Positions 50,825-59,131 of a stretch of 64,000 nt of DNA are shown piece by piece; the stretch's first letter is position 1; each line of letters begins with the position of its first letter. Both the position numbers and the translations under genes were made by a program. Origin of the DNA: Halobacteriovoraceae bacterium (GTDB lineage: Bacteria; Bdellovibrionota; Bacteriovoracia; Bacteriovoracales; Bacteriovoracaceae); the NCBI GenBank assembly GCA_002711995.1, contig PASN01000019.1:248001-312000 (forward strand), read 5' to 3'. The notes under the pieces were generated by a model. That model searched no databases. It was not told the origin of the DNA and was given only the letters and a program-made list of their open reading frames with translations.

Positions 50825-51208
50825 CTAAGGGGCAACACCAAGCTTAGGCGCATAGGTATTGCTAATTCTTCCTATTAAATCTCTCATGTCCAAGGGTTTT
50901 AAAAGTAGTTCGCTAGCGCCAAGACCTAATGCCTCTTCTTTGGTAACTTCCGCAAAGCCTGTCATAAGAATTACCTCGGGTAAAAACTTGTCTTTTTCTT
51001 TTATTCTTTTTAACAGGTCAATTCCAGTGCACTTTGGCATCCTTATGTCTGAAAGGACTAAGTGGACATCTTCATTTTCAAGAAGCGATAGGGCATCTTC
51101 TCCATTTTTAGCGGTTAAGCATGTGAAGTCTTCAATTTCAAAGAATGTTTTTATGCCTTCTCGTAGTTCTTTTTCATCATCTACAATAAGGATTTTAAAG
51201 TTCTTCAT
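50825..51208 (-). CDS. Single-domain response regulator (receiver), first gene of the 4VR operon
   Basis: A 127-aa receiver with the acidic pair Asp10/Asp11, phosphoacceptor Asp54 in V-L-S-D-I-R-M-P and Lys104 in L-L-K-P. No DNA-binding domain. It is 33 bases upstream of the 4VR gene and paralogous to the receiver at the other end of the operon. One of the two may act as a phosphate sink or intermediate in a relay. Confidence 0.95.
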   Translation of the reverse strand: MKNFKILIVDDEKELREGIKTFFEIEDFTCLTAKNGEDALSLLENEDVHLVLSDIRMPKCTGIDLLKRIKEKDKFLPEVILMTGFAEVTKEEALGLGASELLLKPLDMRDLIGRISNTYAPKLGVAP

Positions 51209-51357
51209 GGATTAACGCCTTCATTAGGAAAACTTAAATTGAGTTATGCTTTTGTTACAACCTAATGTTCGGAATGCATTGGTATAAAATTTATGCTAGA
51301 GGCGCTAAAGTTTGCTTAAGATTTGATAGGGAAGGACTATACCCTCCCAGTAGAATA

Positions 51358-51792
51358 TTACTCTGCGGCCCTTTGAACCTTTGTAAGGTCTCCTGTTGCG
51401 GCAGATTTAATATTTTTCATATTCTTAGGGTTTCCATCAGGATGAAGGACTACCTTTAGAACTTGCCACTTAGCTAGTTCGCCTTTATTGATTGTTGCCG
51501 TGTAGGTGCCATTACCCTCTGAGTCTGTCTGAAAAGAATAGTTTCCTGAGCCTAATCCGGTCATGCTCATTTCAGGTTTTTCATTGACCAGCCAAACGGT
51601 ATAAAGTGAATTGGGCTTCAAGTTATCCAGGTTAATTGTCACTTTATTTTGTCCATCTTTTACTTGTTCAATTTTAGCTGATCCATCAACATTATCAAAA
51701 ACTCCTCCGTCAAGCTTTAGGGTGTCAGCTCCAAGCACGGCAGATGTAAATGTGAAACAAAAAGCGAATATAATAGTTTTTAAATTGTGCAT
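51358..51792 (-). CDS. Small exported beta-rich protein
   Basis: A 144-aa protein with a signal peptide (ending S-A-V-L-G-A). The mature part is strand-rich with regular patterns (K-V-T-I-N-L, L-Y-T-V-W-L-V, Y-S-F-Q-T-D, V-L-K-V-V-L-H-P-D-G) as in a compact Ig-like beta-sandwich. No cysteines in the mature domain. Family not recognised; probably periplasmic. Monocistronic between the 4VR operon and the OsmC-YcaO gene. Confidence 0.75.
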   Translation of the reverse strand: MHNLKTIIFAFCFTFTSAVLGADTLKLDGGVFDNVDGSAKIEQVKDGQNKVTINLDNLKPNSLYTVWLVNEKPEMSMTGLGSGNYSFQTDSEGNGTYTATINKGELAKWQVLKVVLHPDGNPKNMKNIKSAATGDLTKVQRAAE

Positions 51793-51852
51793 ATCGGTCT
51801 CCTTCGTTTTGCGATGAAGACCTAATTATGCAATTTGAAGACCATTGTGAAT

Positions 51853-54027
51853 TTATTTTGATCTTGCTGTTTGAAGTTTTTCGTAACTTTCAATAAGTCT
51901 CTTATGTTTATCTAGACCTTTGAGGTTTGAATCCGTCTTGGCCAGTCCGTGAAATTTTAAATTCCCTTTAACTGTGTTTAATGCGCAGTTAAAGAGTTCT
52001 TTGCCGTACATTGTTTCAAGAGCTTTTTGATAGTTAGGCAGATCGAGATCTTCACGTATTTCTATATCTAAAACAATGTCTACGACTTGATAAAACCTTT
52101 TTCTTTCAGGCAAATTGTCGTTAAAAGCTAGGAACATTTCCACCAGCTCTTTTGCTTCATAAAGGTTTCCTATTGCGAGATGAATCAGTGTTTTCAATTC
52201 TCCAATAGTGAGTTGTCCCCAGGTTGAGTTTTCATCAAAAGCAATCCCTATCAATTCCGAAATAGGCATGTAGTTGTCAAGTTCGCTTCCTTCTAGATTT
52301 TCGACTAAAGATGAAAGCTTTTCATTCTCAAGGTTGTGTAAGTTGAGGATGTCCTCTCGAAACTGTAGGGCCTTGTTGTGATTGTCCCAAATAAGATCTT
52401 CAGGCTCATAGATTTCAGAGTAGCCTGGAACAAGTATTCTGCAGGCCTTTGCGCCTAATCCCTCATAGTCGGCAATGTAGACTTCTTTTTCCAATTGCTT
52501 GAAAATGCTCATGAGATGGTCGAACTCCTCTTCAGTCGTTCCAGAAAAATTCCATTCCACAAAATCAAAATCAGGCCTCTCTGCGAAAAACTTCCAGGAA
52601 ACAACACCTGTGGAGTCTATGAAGTGGTCAATTATATTGTTGTGTTCCGTTACGGCGTGAGTGTTAAAAGTTGGTGGGAATAGATCGTTAAGACCTTCAA
52701 AGCTTCTACCTTGAAGAAGCTCTGTAAGGCTTCTTTCCAGTGCAACCTCAAAGTTTGGATGTGCACCGAACGATGCAAACACACCACCGTTTTTAGGGTT
52801 CATTAAAGTTACACACATAACTGGAAACTTTCCACCCATTGAGGCGTCCTTAACTAAAATAGGGAAGCCCTTTTCTTCAAGGGACTTAATGCCCTCTTTA
52901 ATTTTTGGGTATTTTTCTAGCACACTTTCTGGAACATTTGGCAGTGTCAGCTCTTCTTTAATAATTTGATTTTTTACGGCCCTTTCAAATATTTCGGACA
53001 AGGACTGCACTCTTGCTTCCGATCTAGTATTTCCAGCACTCATACCGTTGCTTACGAATAAATTGCCAATTAAATTAACGGGAACATAAACCATCTCTTT
53101 GTCTGATTGACGCTCAAATGGAATGGCACATATTCCGCGTGCTTTGTTGCCTGAGTTTGTGTCTATTAAATGAGAGGCCTTTAGTTCTTCATCCATTGAG
53201 TAGTGGGATAGAAAAACTTCATCCATTAGTCCCTCGGGAATGCTGTCCTCGCTTCCAGGAGGAAACCATTTCTCATCGGGATAGTGAACGAATTCGGCGT
53301 TGGCCCTTTCAGGTCCAAGATAGTAGTCATTATAAAAGTAGTTGTTGGTAATTCTTTCAAGGTATTCGCCAAGTGCTGAGGCAAGCGCAGCATCCTTAGT
53401 GGCGCCTTTTCCGTTTGTGTAACAAATAGGGGAGTCTGCATCTCTAACATGCACTGACCACACATGTGGCACAGGATTTCTCCAAGATGCAATTTCTATT
53501 TTTATGCCAAGGTTTTCCAATAAAGAGCTCATGTTTGCAATGGTGTCCTCTAAAGAAGAGTCCTTACCTAAAATCATAGTCTTTTTATCTTTATCGGATG
53601 TGTGCTCGTAGACTAGGCCTGAGTCCTTTCCCAAAACATTCTTGGTTTCAATCTTGAAACCAGGTTCGTTTTGAATAACCCTTTTAACTGTGCACCTTTC
53701 CATTGCGGCGAGAATTCCCTTTCGGTCTTTCTCGGAAATGCTTTCTGGAAGTTCAATTTTGATGTTAAAAATCTGATTATATCTGTTCTCAGGGTCGACT
53801 ATGTTATCTTGGCTTAACTTAATATCTTCAGTAGGTATGTTTCTGGCCTTGCAATAAACCTTAACGAAGTAGGCCGCGCATAGGGCAGAAGAGGCCAGAA
53901 AGTAGTCAAATGGGCCAGGCGCTGTGCCATCCCCCTTGTACCTGACCGGCTGGTCAGTGATTATTCTAAAGTCGTCAAAAGATGCTTCTAGTCGAAGGTT
54001 TTCTAAAAATTTTACGTTTACTTGCAT
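51853..54027 (-). CDS. OsmC-YcaO fusion protein
   Basis: The 724-aa protein starts with an OsmC/Ohr-like domain (about residues 1-145; S-S-A-L-C-A-A-Y-F contains the conserved Cys of the family). A YcaO domain follows from about 170 to 560, with the ATP-binding E-Y-L-E-R-I, E-A-R-V-Q-S-L-S-E-I-F-E-R-A and Q-G-R-S-F-E-G-L patterns. A helical C-terminal tail completes it. YcaO enzymes activate amide backbones with ATP, and some assist ribosomal protein S12 methylthiolation by RimO. This fusion architecture is a known conserved family found in proteobacteria. It is not next to the RiPP locus and its cyclodehydratase-type role is unproven. Confidence 0.9.
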   Translation of the reverse strand: MQVNVKFLENLRLEASFDDFRIITDQPVRYKGDGTAPGPFDYFLASSALCAAYFVKVYCKARNIPTEDIKLSQDNIVDPENRYNQIFNIKIELPESISEKDRKGILAAMERCTVKRVIQNEPGFKIETKNVLGKDSGLVYEHTSDKDKKTMILGKDSSLEDTIANMSSLLENLGIKIEIASWRNPVPHVWSVHVRDADSPICYTNGKGATKDAALASALGEYLERITNNYFYNDYYLGPERANAEFVHYPDEKWFPPGSEDSIPEGLMDEVFLSHYSMDEELKASHLIDTNSGNKARGICAIPFERQSDKEMVYVPVNLIGNLFVSNGMSAGNTRSEARVQSLSEIFERAVKNQIIKEELTLPNVPESVLEKYPKIKEGIKSLEEKGFPILVKDASMGGKFPVMCVTLMNPKNGGVFASFGAHPNFEVALERSLTELLQGRSFEGLNDLFPPTFNTHAVTEHNNIIDHFIDSTGVVSWKFFAERPDFDFVEWNFSGTTEEEFDHLMSIFKQLEKEVYIADYEGLGAKACRILVPGYSEIYEPEDLIWDNHNKALQFREDILNLHNLENEKLSSLVENLEGSELDNYMPISELIGIAFDENSTWGQLTIGELKTLIHLAIGNLYEAKELVEMFLAFNDNLPERKRFYQVVDIVLDIEIREDLDLPNYQKALETMYGKELFNCALNTVKGNLKFHGLAKTDSNLKGLDKHKRLIESYEKLQTARSK

Positions 54028-54102
54028 GCTGCATTAATAACTGTTTTAAGTATGAGTTTACAGCTAAAAGAGCAGTGATAAGTAAGAATTACAAAGGTAA
54101 GG

Positions 54103-54306
54103 CTAGAGTCTTGCTTTATATACAAGATACTCCAGTCCATTTAGCTTGATTTCATACAAGAGGCCTAATAAGCGCCCAATTTCACCACTTGGAAAACCTT
54201 TGGAGTGATACCAAACGACATAATTCTCAGGAAGTTCAATTAGAATGGTGCCCTTGTATTTGCCATAGGGCATTTTAACTGAAGAAAGTTTATGAAGATC
54301 ATTCAT
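54103..54306 (-). CDS. DUF3820 family protein
   Basis: I place the start at 54306 (AAGGG five bases upstream) inside the GNAT gene, giving 67 aa. M-P-Y-G-K-Y-K-G-T, I-E-L-P-E-N-Y and G-F-P-S-G-E-I-G-R-L-L-G-L-L-Y-E-I-K-L-N-G-L match DUF3820 (putative quorum-sensing-regulated virulence factor family). Biochemical role unknown. It is translationally coupled to the upstream GNAT gene. Confidence 0.85.
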   Translation of the reverse strand: MNDLHKLSSVKMPYGKYKGTILIELPENYVVWYHSKGFPSGEIGRLLGLLYEIKLNGLEYLVYKARL

Positions 54307-54859
54307 ATAGGCCCTTAAATTCCCCATGGGTTATTCTGTAGTAGACGCACTTTTTATCCCTTCCTGGATAGGGAGGATACTCTTTTTCATACTGGTATGT
54401 AAGGCCACATTTCTTCATAATATTCGTGGAGCCAAGGTTTGATTTGTGAGCAATGGCCCAAACCTCCTTGGCGGCTAAGACTTCAAACGCCTTTTTAACT
54501 AAAGCCTTTGAAACTTCAGTTCCAATTCCCTTGCCCCAAAACTTTCTTTTAAGTCGGTATCCCAGTTCCAGTACTTCATTATTTTCAGGATCCTCCTTTA
54601 GAGGACGTAGCTGAAACCAGCCAATGAATTCTCCTGATTCACAATCCACTGCCGCCCAATAACCCAGCCTGCCATTTGTTTTCTCTTTTAGCTCTAAAAA
54701 GGTTTTAATGGTTTTCTTTACTAGTGCATCATCACTGGGAACTCCATCAGTTAAAAACCTCATGACTTCTGGGTCGCTGTCTAAGTCCTGAATTAGCGCT
54801 TCGTCTTCAAGATTGAATTGCCTGAGACGAACTCTGTCTGTTTTAAGATAATTACACAT
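54299..54859 (-). CDS. GNAT acetyltransferase, RimJ/RimL type
   Basis: The 186-aa protein has the typical N-terminal pattern T-D-R-V-R-L-R-Q-F-N-L-E-D, E-L-G-Y-R-L-K ... W-G-K-G-I-G-T-E (acetyl-CoA loop) and N-x-G-S-T-N-I-M-K-K-C-G. RimJ/L-like enzymes acetylate protein N-termini or small molecules. Cytosolic, no signal. It shares an operon with the DUF3820 gene. Substrate unknown. Confidence 0.9.
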   Translation of the reverse strand: MCNYLKTDRVRLRQFNLEDEALIQDLDSDPEVMRFLTDGVPSDDALVKKTIKTFLELKEKTNGRLGYWAAVDCESGEFIGWFQLRPLKEDPENNEVLELGYRLKRKFWGKGIGTEVSKALVKKAFEVLAAKEVWAIAHKSNLGSTNIMKKCGLTYQYEKEYPPYPGRDKKCVYYRITHGEFKGLYE

Positions 54860-55035
54860 TTTTATCCTAGTTATTTAGTTTGGTATAGGTTTCTAATTTG
54901 CAGTGATCTACTTATAGACTGGATATTATAAACAAAAAACCACATTTCTAAATATTTTTTCATGTTAAGTTTTTTGCATGGTGACAGTTTATAGTCCAAA
55001 ATAAGAAAAATAAAACTAGCAACAAATGGCCAGGA

Positions 55036-57435
55036 ATGAAATTGAAGAAACCTCCTAGACCACAGAACGATGTTCAAAGACTGGAAGAGCTAAATTCATT
55101 TAAGATCATAGACACTCCCCAAGAAAGGGAGTTTGATGATCTTGCCAATCTAGCAGCTGCCGTAACAGGTTGCGAATGCGCCATTATATCGTTTGTTGAT
55201 AAAGATAAAGTGTGGTTTAAGGCGATGGTTGGCTTTGAGGGGAAGTTTGCTGACCGAGATGAATCAATATGCTCGCACGCTATTATGAGTGATGAGATTT
55301 TTGAGGTTAACGACTTGTCGCTCGACGAACGATTTAAGGATTATACCATCGTTTCTGGAGAGCCGTTTTATAAGTTTTACGCTGGCGTGCCTTTGGTCAC
55401 AGGTACTGGGTACTCAATTGGAACACTATGTGTGTTGGAACGAAAAAAGCGAAAACTTTCATCTAGCGCCAAAGCTGCCCTTAAAGCAATTGCTAGACAA
55501 ATAGTATTTACCCTTCAAGCAAAAAAACAACGGGTAGAGTTCGAAGAGTCACAAAAAGTGGCAAAAATTGGAAATTGGCATTATGAGATCAACGAAAAAA
55601 AGATTAGTTGGTCCAAGCAGCTATTCGTAATTTTTGGATTAGACCCAAAAGGTGTGGAGCCCCAATTCGAAGAGCATATAAAGTCAATACACCCAGAAGA
55701 TAGGGAACTATGGAAAACTACTGTTGAAAAATGTTCTCAGGACGGCGAACCTTATGAAATCGTTTTTAGAGGAATGAGGCCAAATGGCGAGACTGTATGG
55801 TTGAAAGCATTTGGCGAAGGTATCAAGAACTCTAAAGGGAAGATTGTTTCTATGGGGGGGACGTGCCAAGATATTACAAAATCAAAACTGTTAGAGCTTA
55901 AGAATGAGGAAATTAGGGAGGTGGCCAGAAAGCAGCTTGAGGAGCAAAAGAGGTTTTTGAGCAACACCCTGGATAATATGCCGGCAGTTGTTTACGCCAA
56001 AGATGTGGAAGGAAAATTCATCGCAATTAATGAGGTTTTTAGAAAACTGTTTAAGTTAACAGATGAAGAGGTCATTGGAAAAACAAATCATGAAGTCTTT
56101 CCCCATGAAATAGCTGAGGCATTTAGAAAAAATGATTTGGAAATTATTAAATCTAAAGCGGTTCAAGAGTCTGAAGAACTGGCCATCGGTAGTGATGGTA
56201 AAAGGCGTGCCTATTATTCACTAAAGTTTCCCTATTTTGATGATGAAGGAAACGTTATCGCCACTGGCGGAGTATCTTTGGACATAACAGAAAAGAAGGA
56301 GTTTGAGAGGCAGGCCTTCCATAATGCCAAATTAGCTTCCATAGGAGAGCTTGCAGCGGGTGTGGGCCATGAAATCAACAACCCGCTCACTATAGTTAAG
56401 GGTTATGCAGCCTCGATCCTCAGCCGTGCCGAAGCTGGTGTACTAAATAATGAAATCCTTAAAAAATATCTTGAACAAATCGACAAAGCTTCAGATCGCA
56501 TCGCTAAGATAGTTCAAGGGCTTAGGAACTTTTCAAGGTTTGACGATGAAGGGCTTGCCCCTATAAATCTGAATGAGCCTTTGACGGAATCGGTCGAAAT
56601 GATTAGGGATATTTATGGTCGAAGTGGGGTTCAGCTTGAACTTTCCTTGCCTGATGAACCTTTAATAATCCACGGAAATTCTGGAAAGTTGCAGCAGGTC
56701 TTTATTAACCTGTTGGCAAATGCGAAGGATGCAACTAAGAACCAAGAGGAAAGGTCAATCTTGGTTAATGCTGAAAAGACTAGAGATAGCATCATTTTGA
56801 CGTTTAAAGACAATGGCGAGGGAATCTCTCCTGAGATCCAGGAAAGAATATTTGATCCATTTTTTACAACTAAGGAAGTCAATGAGGGGACAGGTATTGG
56901 TCTTTCAATATCACATACAATAATTCAAGAACATGGCGGACAAATTAGATGTGAAAGCATTGTGGGTAAGGGCACATCATTTATAATTGAATTACCATTC
57001 TTGGAAAAAATGCACAAACCTGAAGGTGAAGAGGATGTCAGACCACAGTTGAGGAAGTACAAGGATCTAAAAGCGTTGGTGGTGGACGACGAGGAAGGAA
57101 TACGTTTCGTTTTGTCTGAAATGCTCGTTGAAATGGGGGTTATAGTCAAATGTGCGGCAAACGGACAAGAAGGTATGGAGATCATTGAGCAGAATCCGAA
57201 ATTTGATCTAATTATTTCCGATATGAAGATGCCAATTATGGATGGGCCCACCTTTGTTAAAGAGGTGCGCAAAAGTAAGAGCATCCAAAATCAACCTAAA
57301 ATCGTCTTTATCACAGGCGGTGTAAATGTGGACATTGAGGATGAGAATAACGAACTGCGGGACCTTGTTGATGGATTGCTACTCAAACCCTTTGATAAGG
57401 AAAAAGTCGCCCAAGTTCTAAATTTAGCAGTATGA
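55036..57435 (+). CDS. Hybrid histidine kinase GAF-PAS-PAS-HisKA-HATPase-REC
   Basis: A 799-aa soluble kinase. GAF at 15-160 (C-E-C-A-I-I-S-F-V-D, S-I-C-S-H-A-I), first PAS at 172-285 (with PAC W-L-K-A-F-G-E-G), second PAS at 305-425 (N-M-P-A-V-V-Y-A-K-D-V-E-G-K). HisKA His445 lies in G-V-G-H-E-I-N-N-P, the ATPase has D-N-G-E-G-I and G-T-G-I-G-L-S-I. The C-terminal receiver holds V-V-D-D-E-E, S-D-M-K-M-P and L-K-P. Redox, light or small-molecule input through GAF/PAS is possible. It is followed by a stand-alone receiver gene. Confidence 0.95.
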   Translation: MKLKKPPRPQNDVQRLEELNSFKIIDTPQEREFDDLANLAAAVTGCECAIISFVDKDKVWFKAMVGFEGKFADRDESICSHAIMSDEIFEVNDLSLDERFKDYTIVSGEPFYKFYAGVPLVTGTGYSIGTLCVLERKKRKLSSSAKAALKAIARQIVFTLQAKKQRVEFEESQKVAKIGNWHYEINEKKISWSKQLFVIFGLDPKGVEPQFEEHIKSIHPEDRELWKTTVEKCSQDGEPYEIVFRGMRPNGETVWLKAFGEGIKNSKGKIVSMGGTCQDITKSKLLELKNEEIREVARKQLEEQKRFLSNTLDNMPAVVYAKDVEGKFIAINEVFRKLFKLTDEEVIGKTNHEVFPHEIAEAFRKNDLEIIKSKAVQESEELAIGSDGKRRAYYSLKFPYFDDEGNVIATGGVSLDITEKKEFERQAFHNAKLASIGELAAGVGHEINNPLTIVKGYAASILSRAEAGVLNNEILKKYLEQIDKASDRIAKIVQGLRNFSRFDDEGLAPINLNEPLTESVEMIRDIYGRSGVQLELSLPDEPLIIHGNSGKLQQVFINLLANAKDATKNQEERSILVNAEKTRDSIILTFKDNGEGISPEIQERIFDPFFTTKEVNEGTGIGLSISHTIIQEHGGQIRCESIVGKGTSFIIELPFLEKMHKPEGEEDVRPQLRKYKDLKALVVDDEEGIRFVLSEMLVEMGVIVKCAANGQEGMEIIEQNPKFDLIISDMKMPIMDGPTFVKEVRKSKSIQNQPKIVFITGGVNVDIEDENNELRDLVDGLLLKPFDKEKVAQVLNLAV

Positions 57436-57523
57436 AATAATTCAAAATTCTTAGGATTTTCACAATTCATAGAGACTCTCATCAAACAAGGCCTTTATAA
57501 ATATAAATATGGGGAGGCCACCA

Positions 57524-57958
57524 ATGATAAAAAACAACGACAATATTCTTTTGTTTGAATCTCTTGCTTTGCGAGATGTTCGCGAAGCTGTGGGGGGGAA
57601 GGTCATTGTAGTAGATGACTGCAAAGATTCTCTTGAATTGATTAGCAACTGGTTAACGAAGTATCATAAGGCCAGAGTTGAAGTTTATACAAATCCTTTT
57701 GATGCCTTAAGAAGCATCATCAAAGAAGAACCCGACTTTTTGATCCTTGATGTAGAGATGCCACGTTTGGATGGTTTGGAACTCAAACGTCTAGTGCGGG
57801 CAATGTCTTTATTTGAAATTCCCACCTTGTTTGTTTCGGTTAACCCAAAGCATCGGAAAAGGTTGACTAAGAAGTCCTTTGAATACTTTGAACACAAGCC
57901 TCTAAGTAAGTCTAGAGTCCTTAAGTACTTTGAAGGGAAAGATGCCATCGCTTCTTAA
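57524..57958 (+). CDS. Receiver-domain protein
   Basis: The start is ATG 57524, with GGGGAGG six bases upstream, rather than 57509. The 144-aa protein has an N-terminal stretch of about 30 residues, then a receiver: V-V-D-D-C-K, L-I-L-D-V-E-M-P-R-L-D-G with the phosphoacceptor Asp, and E-H-K-P. No output domain. It is about 90 bases after the hybrid kinase and probably a relay partner. Its end overlaps the convergent methyltransferase by four bases. Confidence 0.9.
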   Translation: MIKNNDNILLFESLALRDVREAVGGKVIVVDDCKDSLELISNWLTKYHKARVEVYTNPFDALRSIIKEEPDFLILDVEMPRLDGLELKRLVRAMSLFEIPTLFVSVNPKHRKRLTKKSFEYFEHKPLSKSRVLKYFEGKDAIAS

Positions 57959-58698
57959 AGTTTCTTTGCGACGCCGATGTAACCAAGAGTCAAAGAATCG
58001 TTTATTTTAAATCGGAACTCTTTTGAAACTTCCCTTTTAAATAAACAACGGAAAAACTCTGCATCAAAGCATGGCCGTATACCCTTTATCTCTATCAGCT
58101 CAAGGCCAGTTTCTTTCATCATCATGACAAGCTCTTCTGGCTTTATAAAATATTCAAGTCTGTGAAGGTCTTTTGGTGTGTTCGGTACGAACCATTCCAT
58201 AAACTTGATTATAACAAGCCACGAAAGCGGATTGCGATTAAAAGTGTGAAAAAAGAATAGGCCATTTTTCTTTAGAACATTGGCGGCCTGAAACACCACT
58301 TCTTTGGGGCCTTGAACATGCTCAAGAAAGTCCATCGCAAATACTGAGTCAAAGGTCTCAGGCTCAAAAGGAAGGTTCATTGCATTCCCAAGGATATATT
58401 TCACCTTTTTTGTTTTATCAAATTCTTTTGCGATCTCCAAGGAGGAAGCCGATGCGTCCAAACCTGCAATGTGTTTATACTTTTTAGAGAGTTCGTTTGT
58501 TAGAAAGCCAGCACCACACCCAATGTCCAGCATGGACAAATCCACTGACTCATTAAAATGTCTTTTTAAATGTTCAAGAATCAAGGGGGTTTTTGTTCGC
58601 TGTTCCTGGCGAAGAATTGCTATTGGGTTATTATTAGATTCATACCAGTCTGTTCCCAATGTATTATAGTATTCGTTATTAACTGCCTTTAGCTTCAT
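57955..58698 (-). CDS. UbiG-like SAM methyltransferase of the type III PKS operon
   Basis: A 247-aa class I methyltransferase with motif I L-D-I-G-C-G-A-G-F-L, motif II A-G-L-D-A-S, post-motif D-F-L-E-H-V, and the C-terminal UbiG-like F-N-R-N-P-L-S-W-L ... P-K-D-L-H-R-L-E-Y-F-I. UbiG-type enzymes O-methylate hydroxyls on aromatic rings. AAGGA lies six bases before the ATG. The gene overlaps the membrane protein gene by 20 bases. In this operon it likely O-methylates an alkyl-resorcinol or -pyrone made by the PKS. Confidence 0.9.
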   Translation of the reverse strand: MKLKAVNNEYYNTLGTDWYESNNNPIAILRQEQRTKTPLILEHLKRHFNESVDLSMLDIGCGAGFLTNELSKKYKHIAGLDASASSLEIAKEFDKTKKVKYILGNAMNLPFEPETFDSVFAMDFLEHVQGPKEVVFQAANVLKKNGLFFFHTFNRNPLSWLVIIKFMEWFVPNTPKDLHRLEYFIKPEELVMMMKETGLELIEIKGIRPCFDAEFFRCLFKREVSKEFRFKINDSLTLGYIGVAKKL

Positions 58699-59131
58699 GT
58701 GGTGTCCTTTTGATATTCCAGTAGTATATTTGATGAAGTAGGAATAAAGTAATCAGTATTGATTGAATAAAAATTTCATAAAAACCGTCTTCTTTCCAAA
58801 CGAATAATAGTCCTATTAAAGAAATGGGATGGATCAAGAAAAGTCCACAATGTAACCAATGTTCAAAAACATCGCATTCTTTGATGTGAACCCATTCATC
58901 TTTAAGAATTACCAAGCAAGACAGAACTGCCAAAATTAAAAAAATAACGGAGTTGCTTTCACTAAAAGGGGACACGAGAGTGTAAATAAAGCAACCCAGA
59001 AAGATAAATGTGTCTATAGGGTGTCCGATTCTCTCCCATTTTTTTAGCCCTCTTCTTTTGTGAAAATAGAACTCATCAAATAAAATTAAGACCCCCTGAA
59101 TTGGCCAAGCTAAGAGGAATATTTTTTCCAT
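58679..59131 (-). CDS. Polytopic membrane protein of the type III PKS operon
   Basis: The frame is open further upstream, but Met at 59131 is the better start, because it gives only a short overlap with the PKS end and a protein that begins at its first membrane segment (F-L-L-A-W-P-I-Q-G-V-L-I-L-F-D). The 150-aa product has about four to five helices and conserved-looking polar motifs (F-D-E-F-Y-F-H, W-E-R-I-G-H-P-I-D, E-H-W-L-H-C-G). It may be a membrane-bound hydroxylase or methylase of the lipid product. Family not recognised. Confidence 0.75.
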   Translation of the reverse strand: MEKIFLLAWPIQGVLILFDEFYFHKRRGLKKWERIGHPIDTFIFLGCFIYTLVSPFSESNSVIFLILAVLSCLVILKDEWVHIKECDVFEHWLHCGLFLIHPISLIGLLFVWKEDGFYEIFIQSILITLFLLHQIYYWNIKRTPHEAKGS

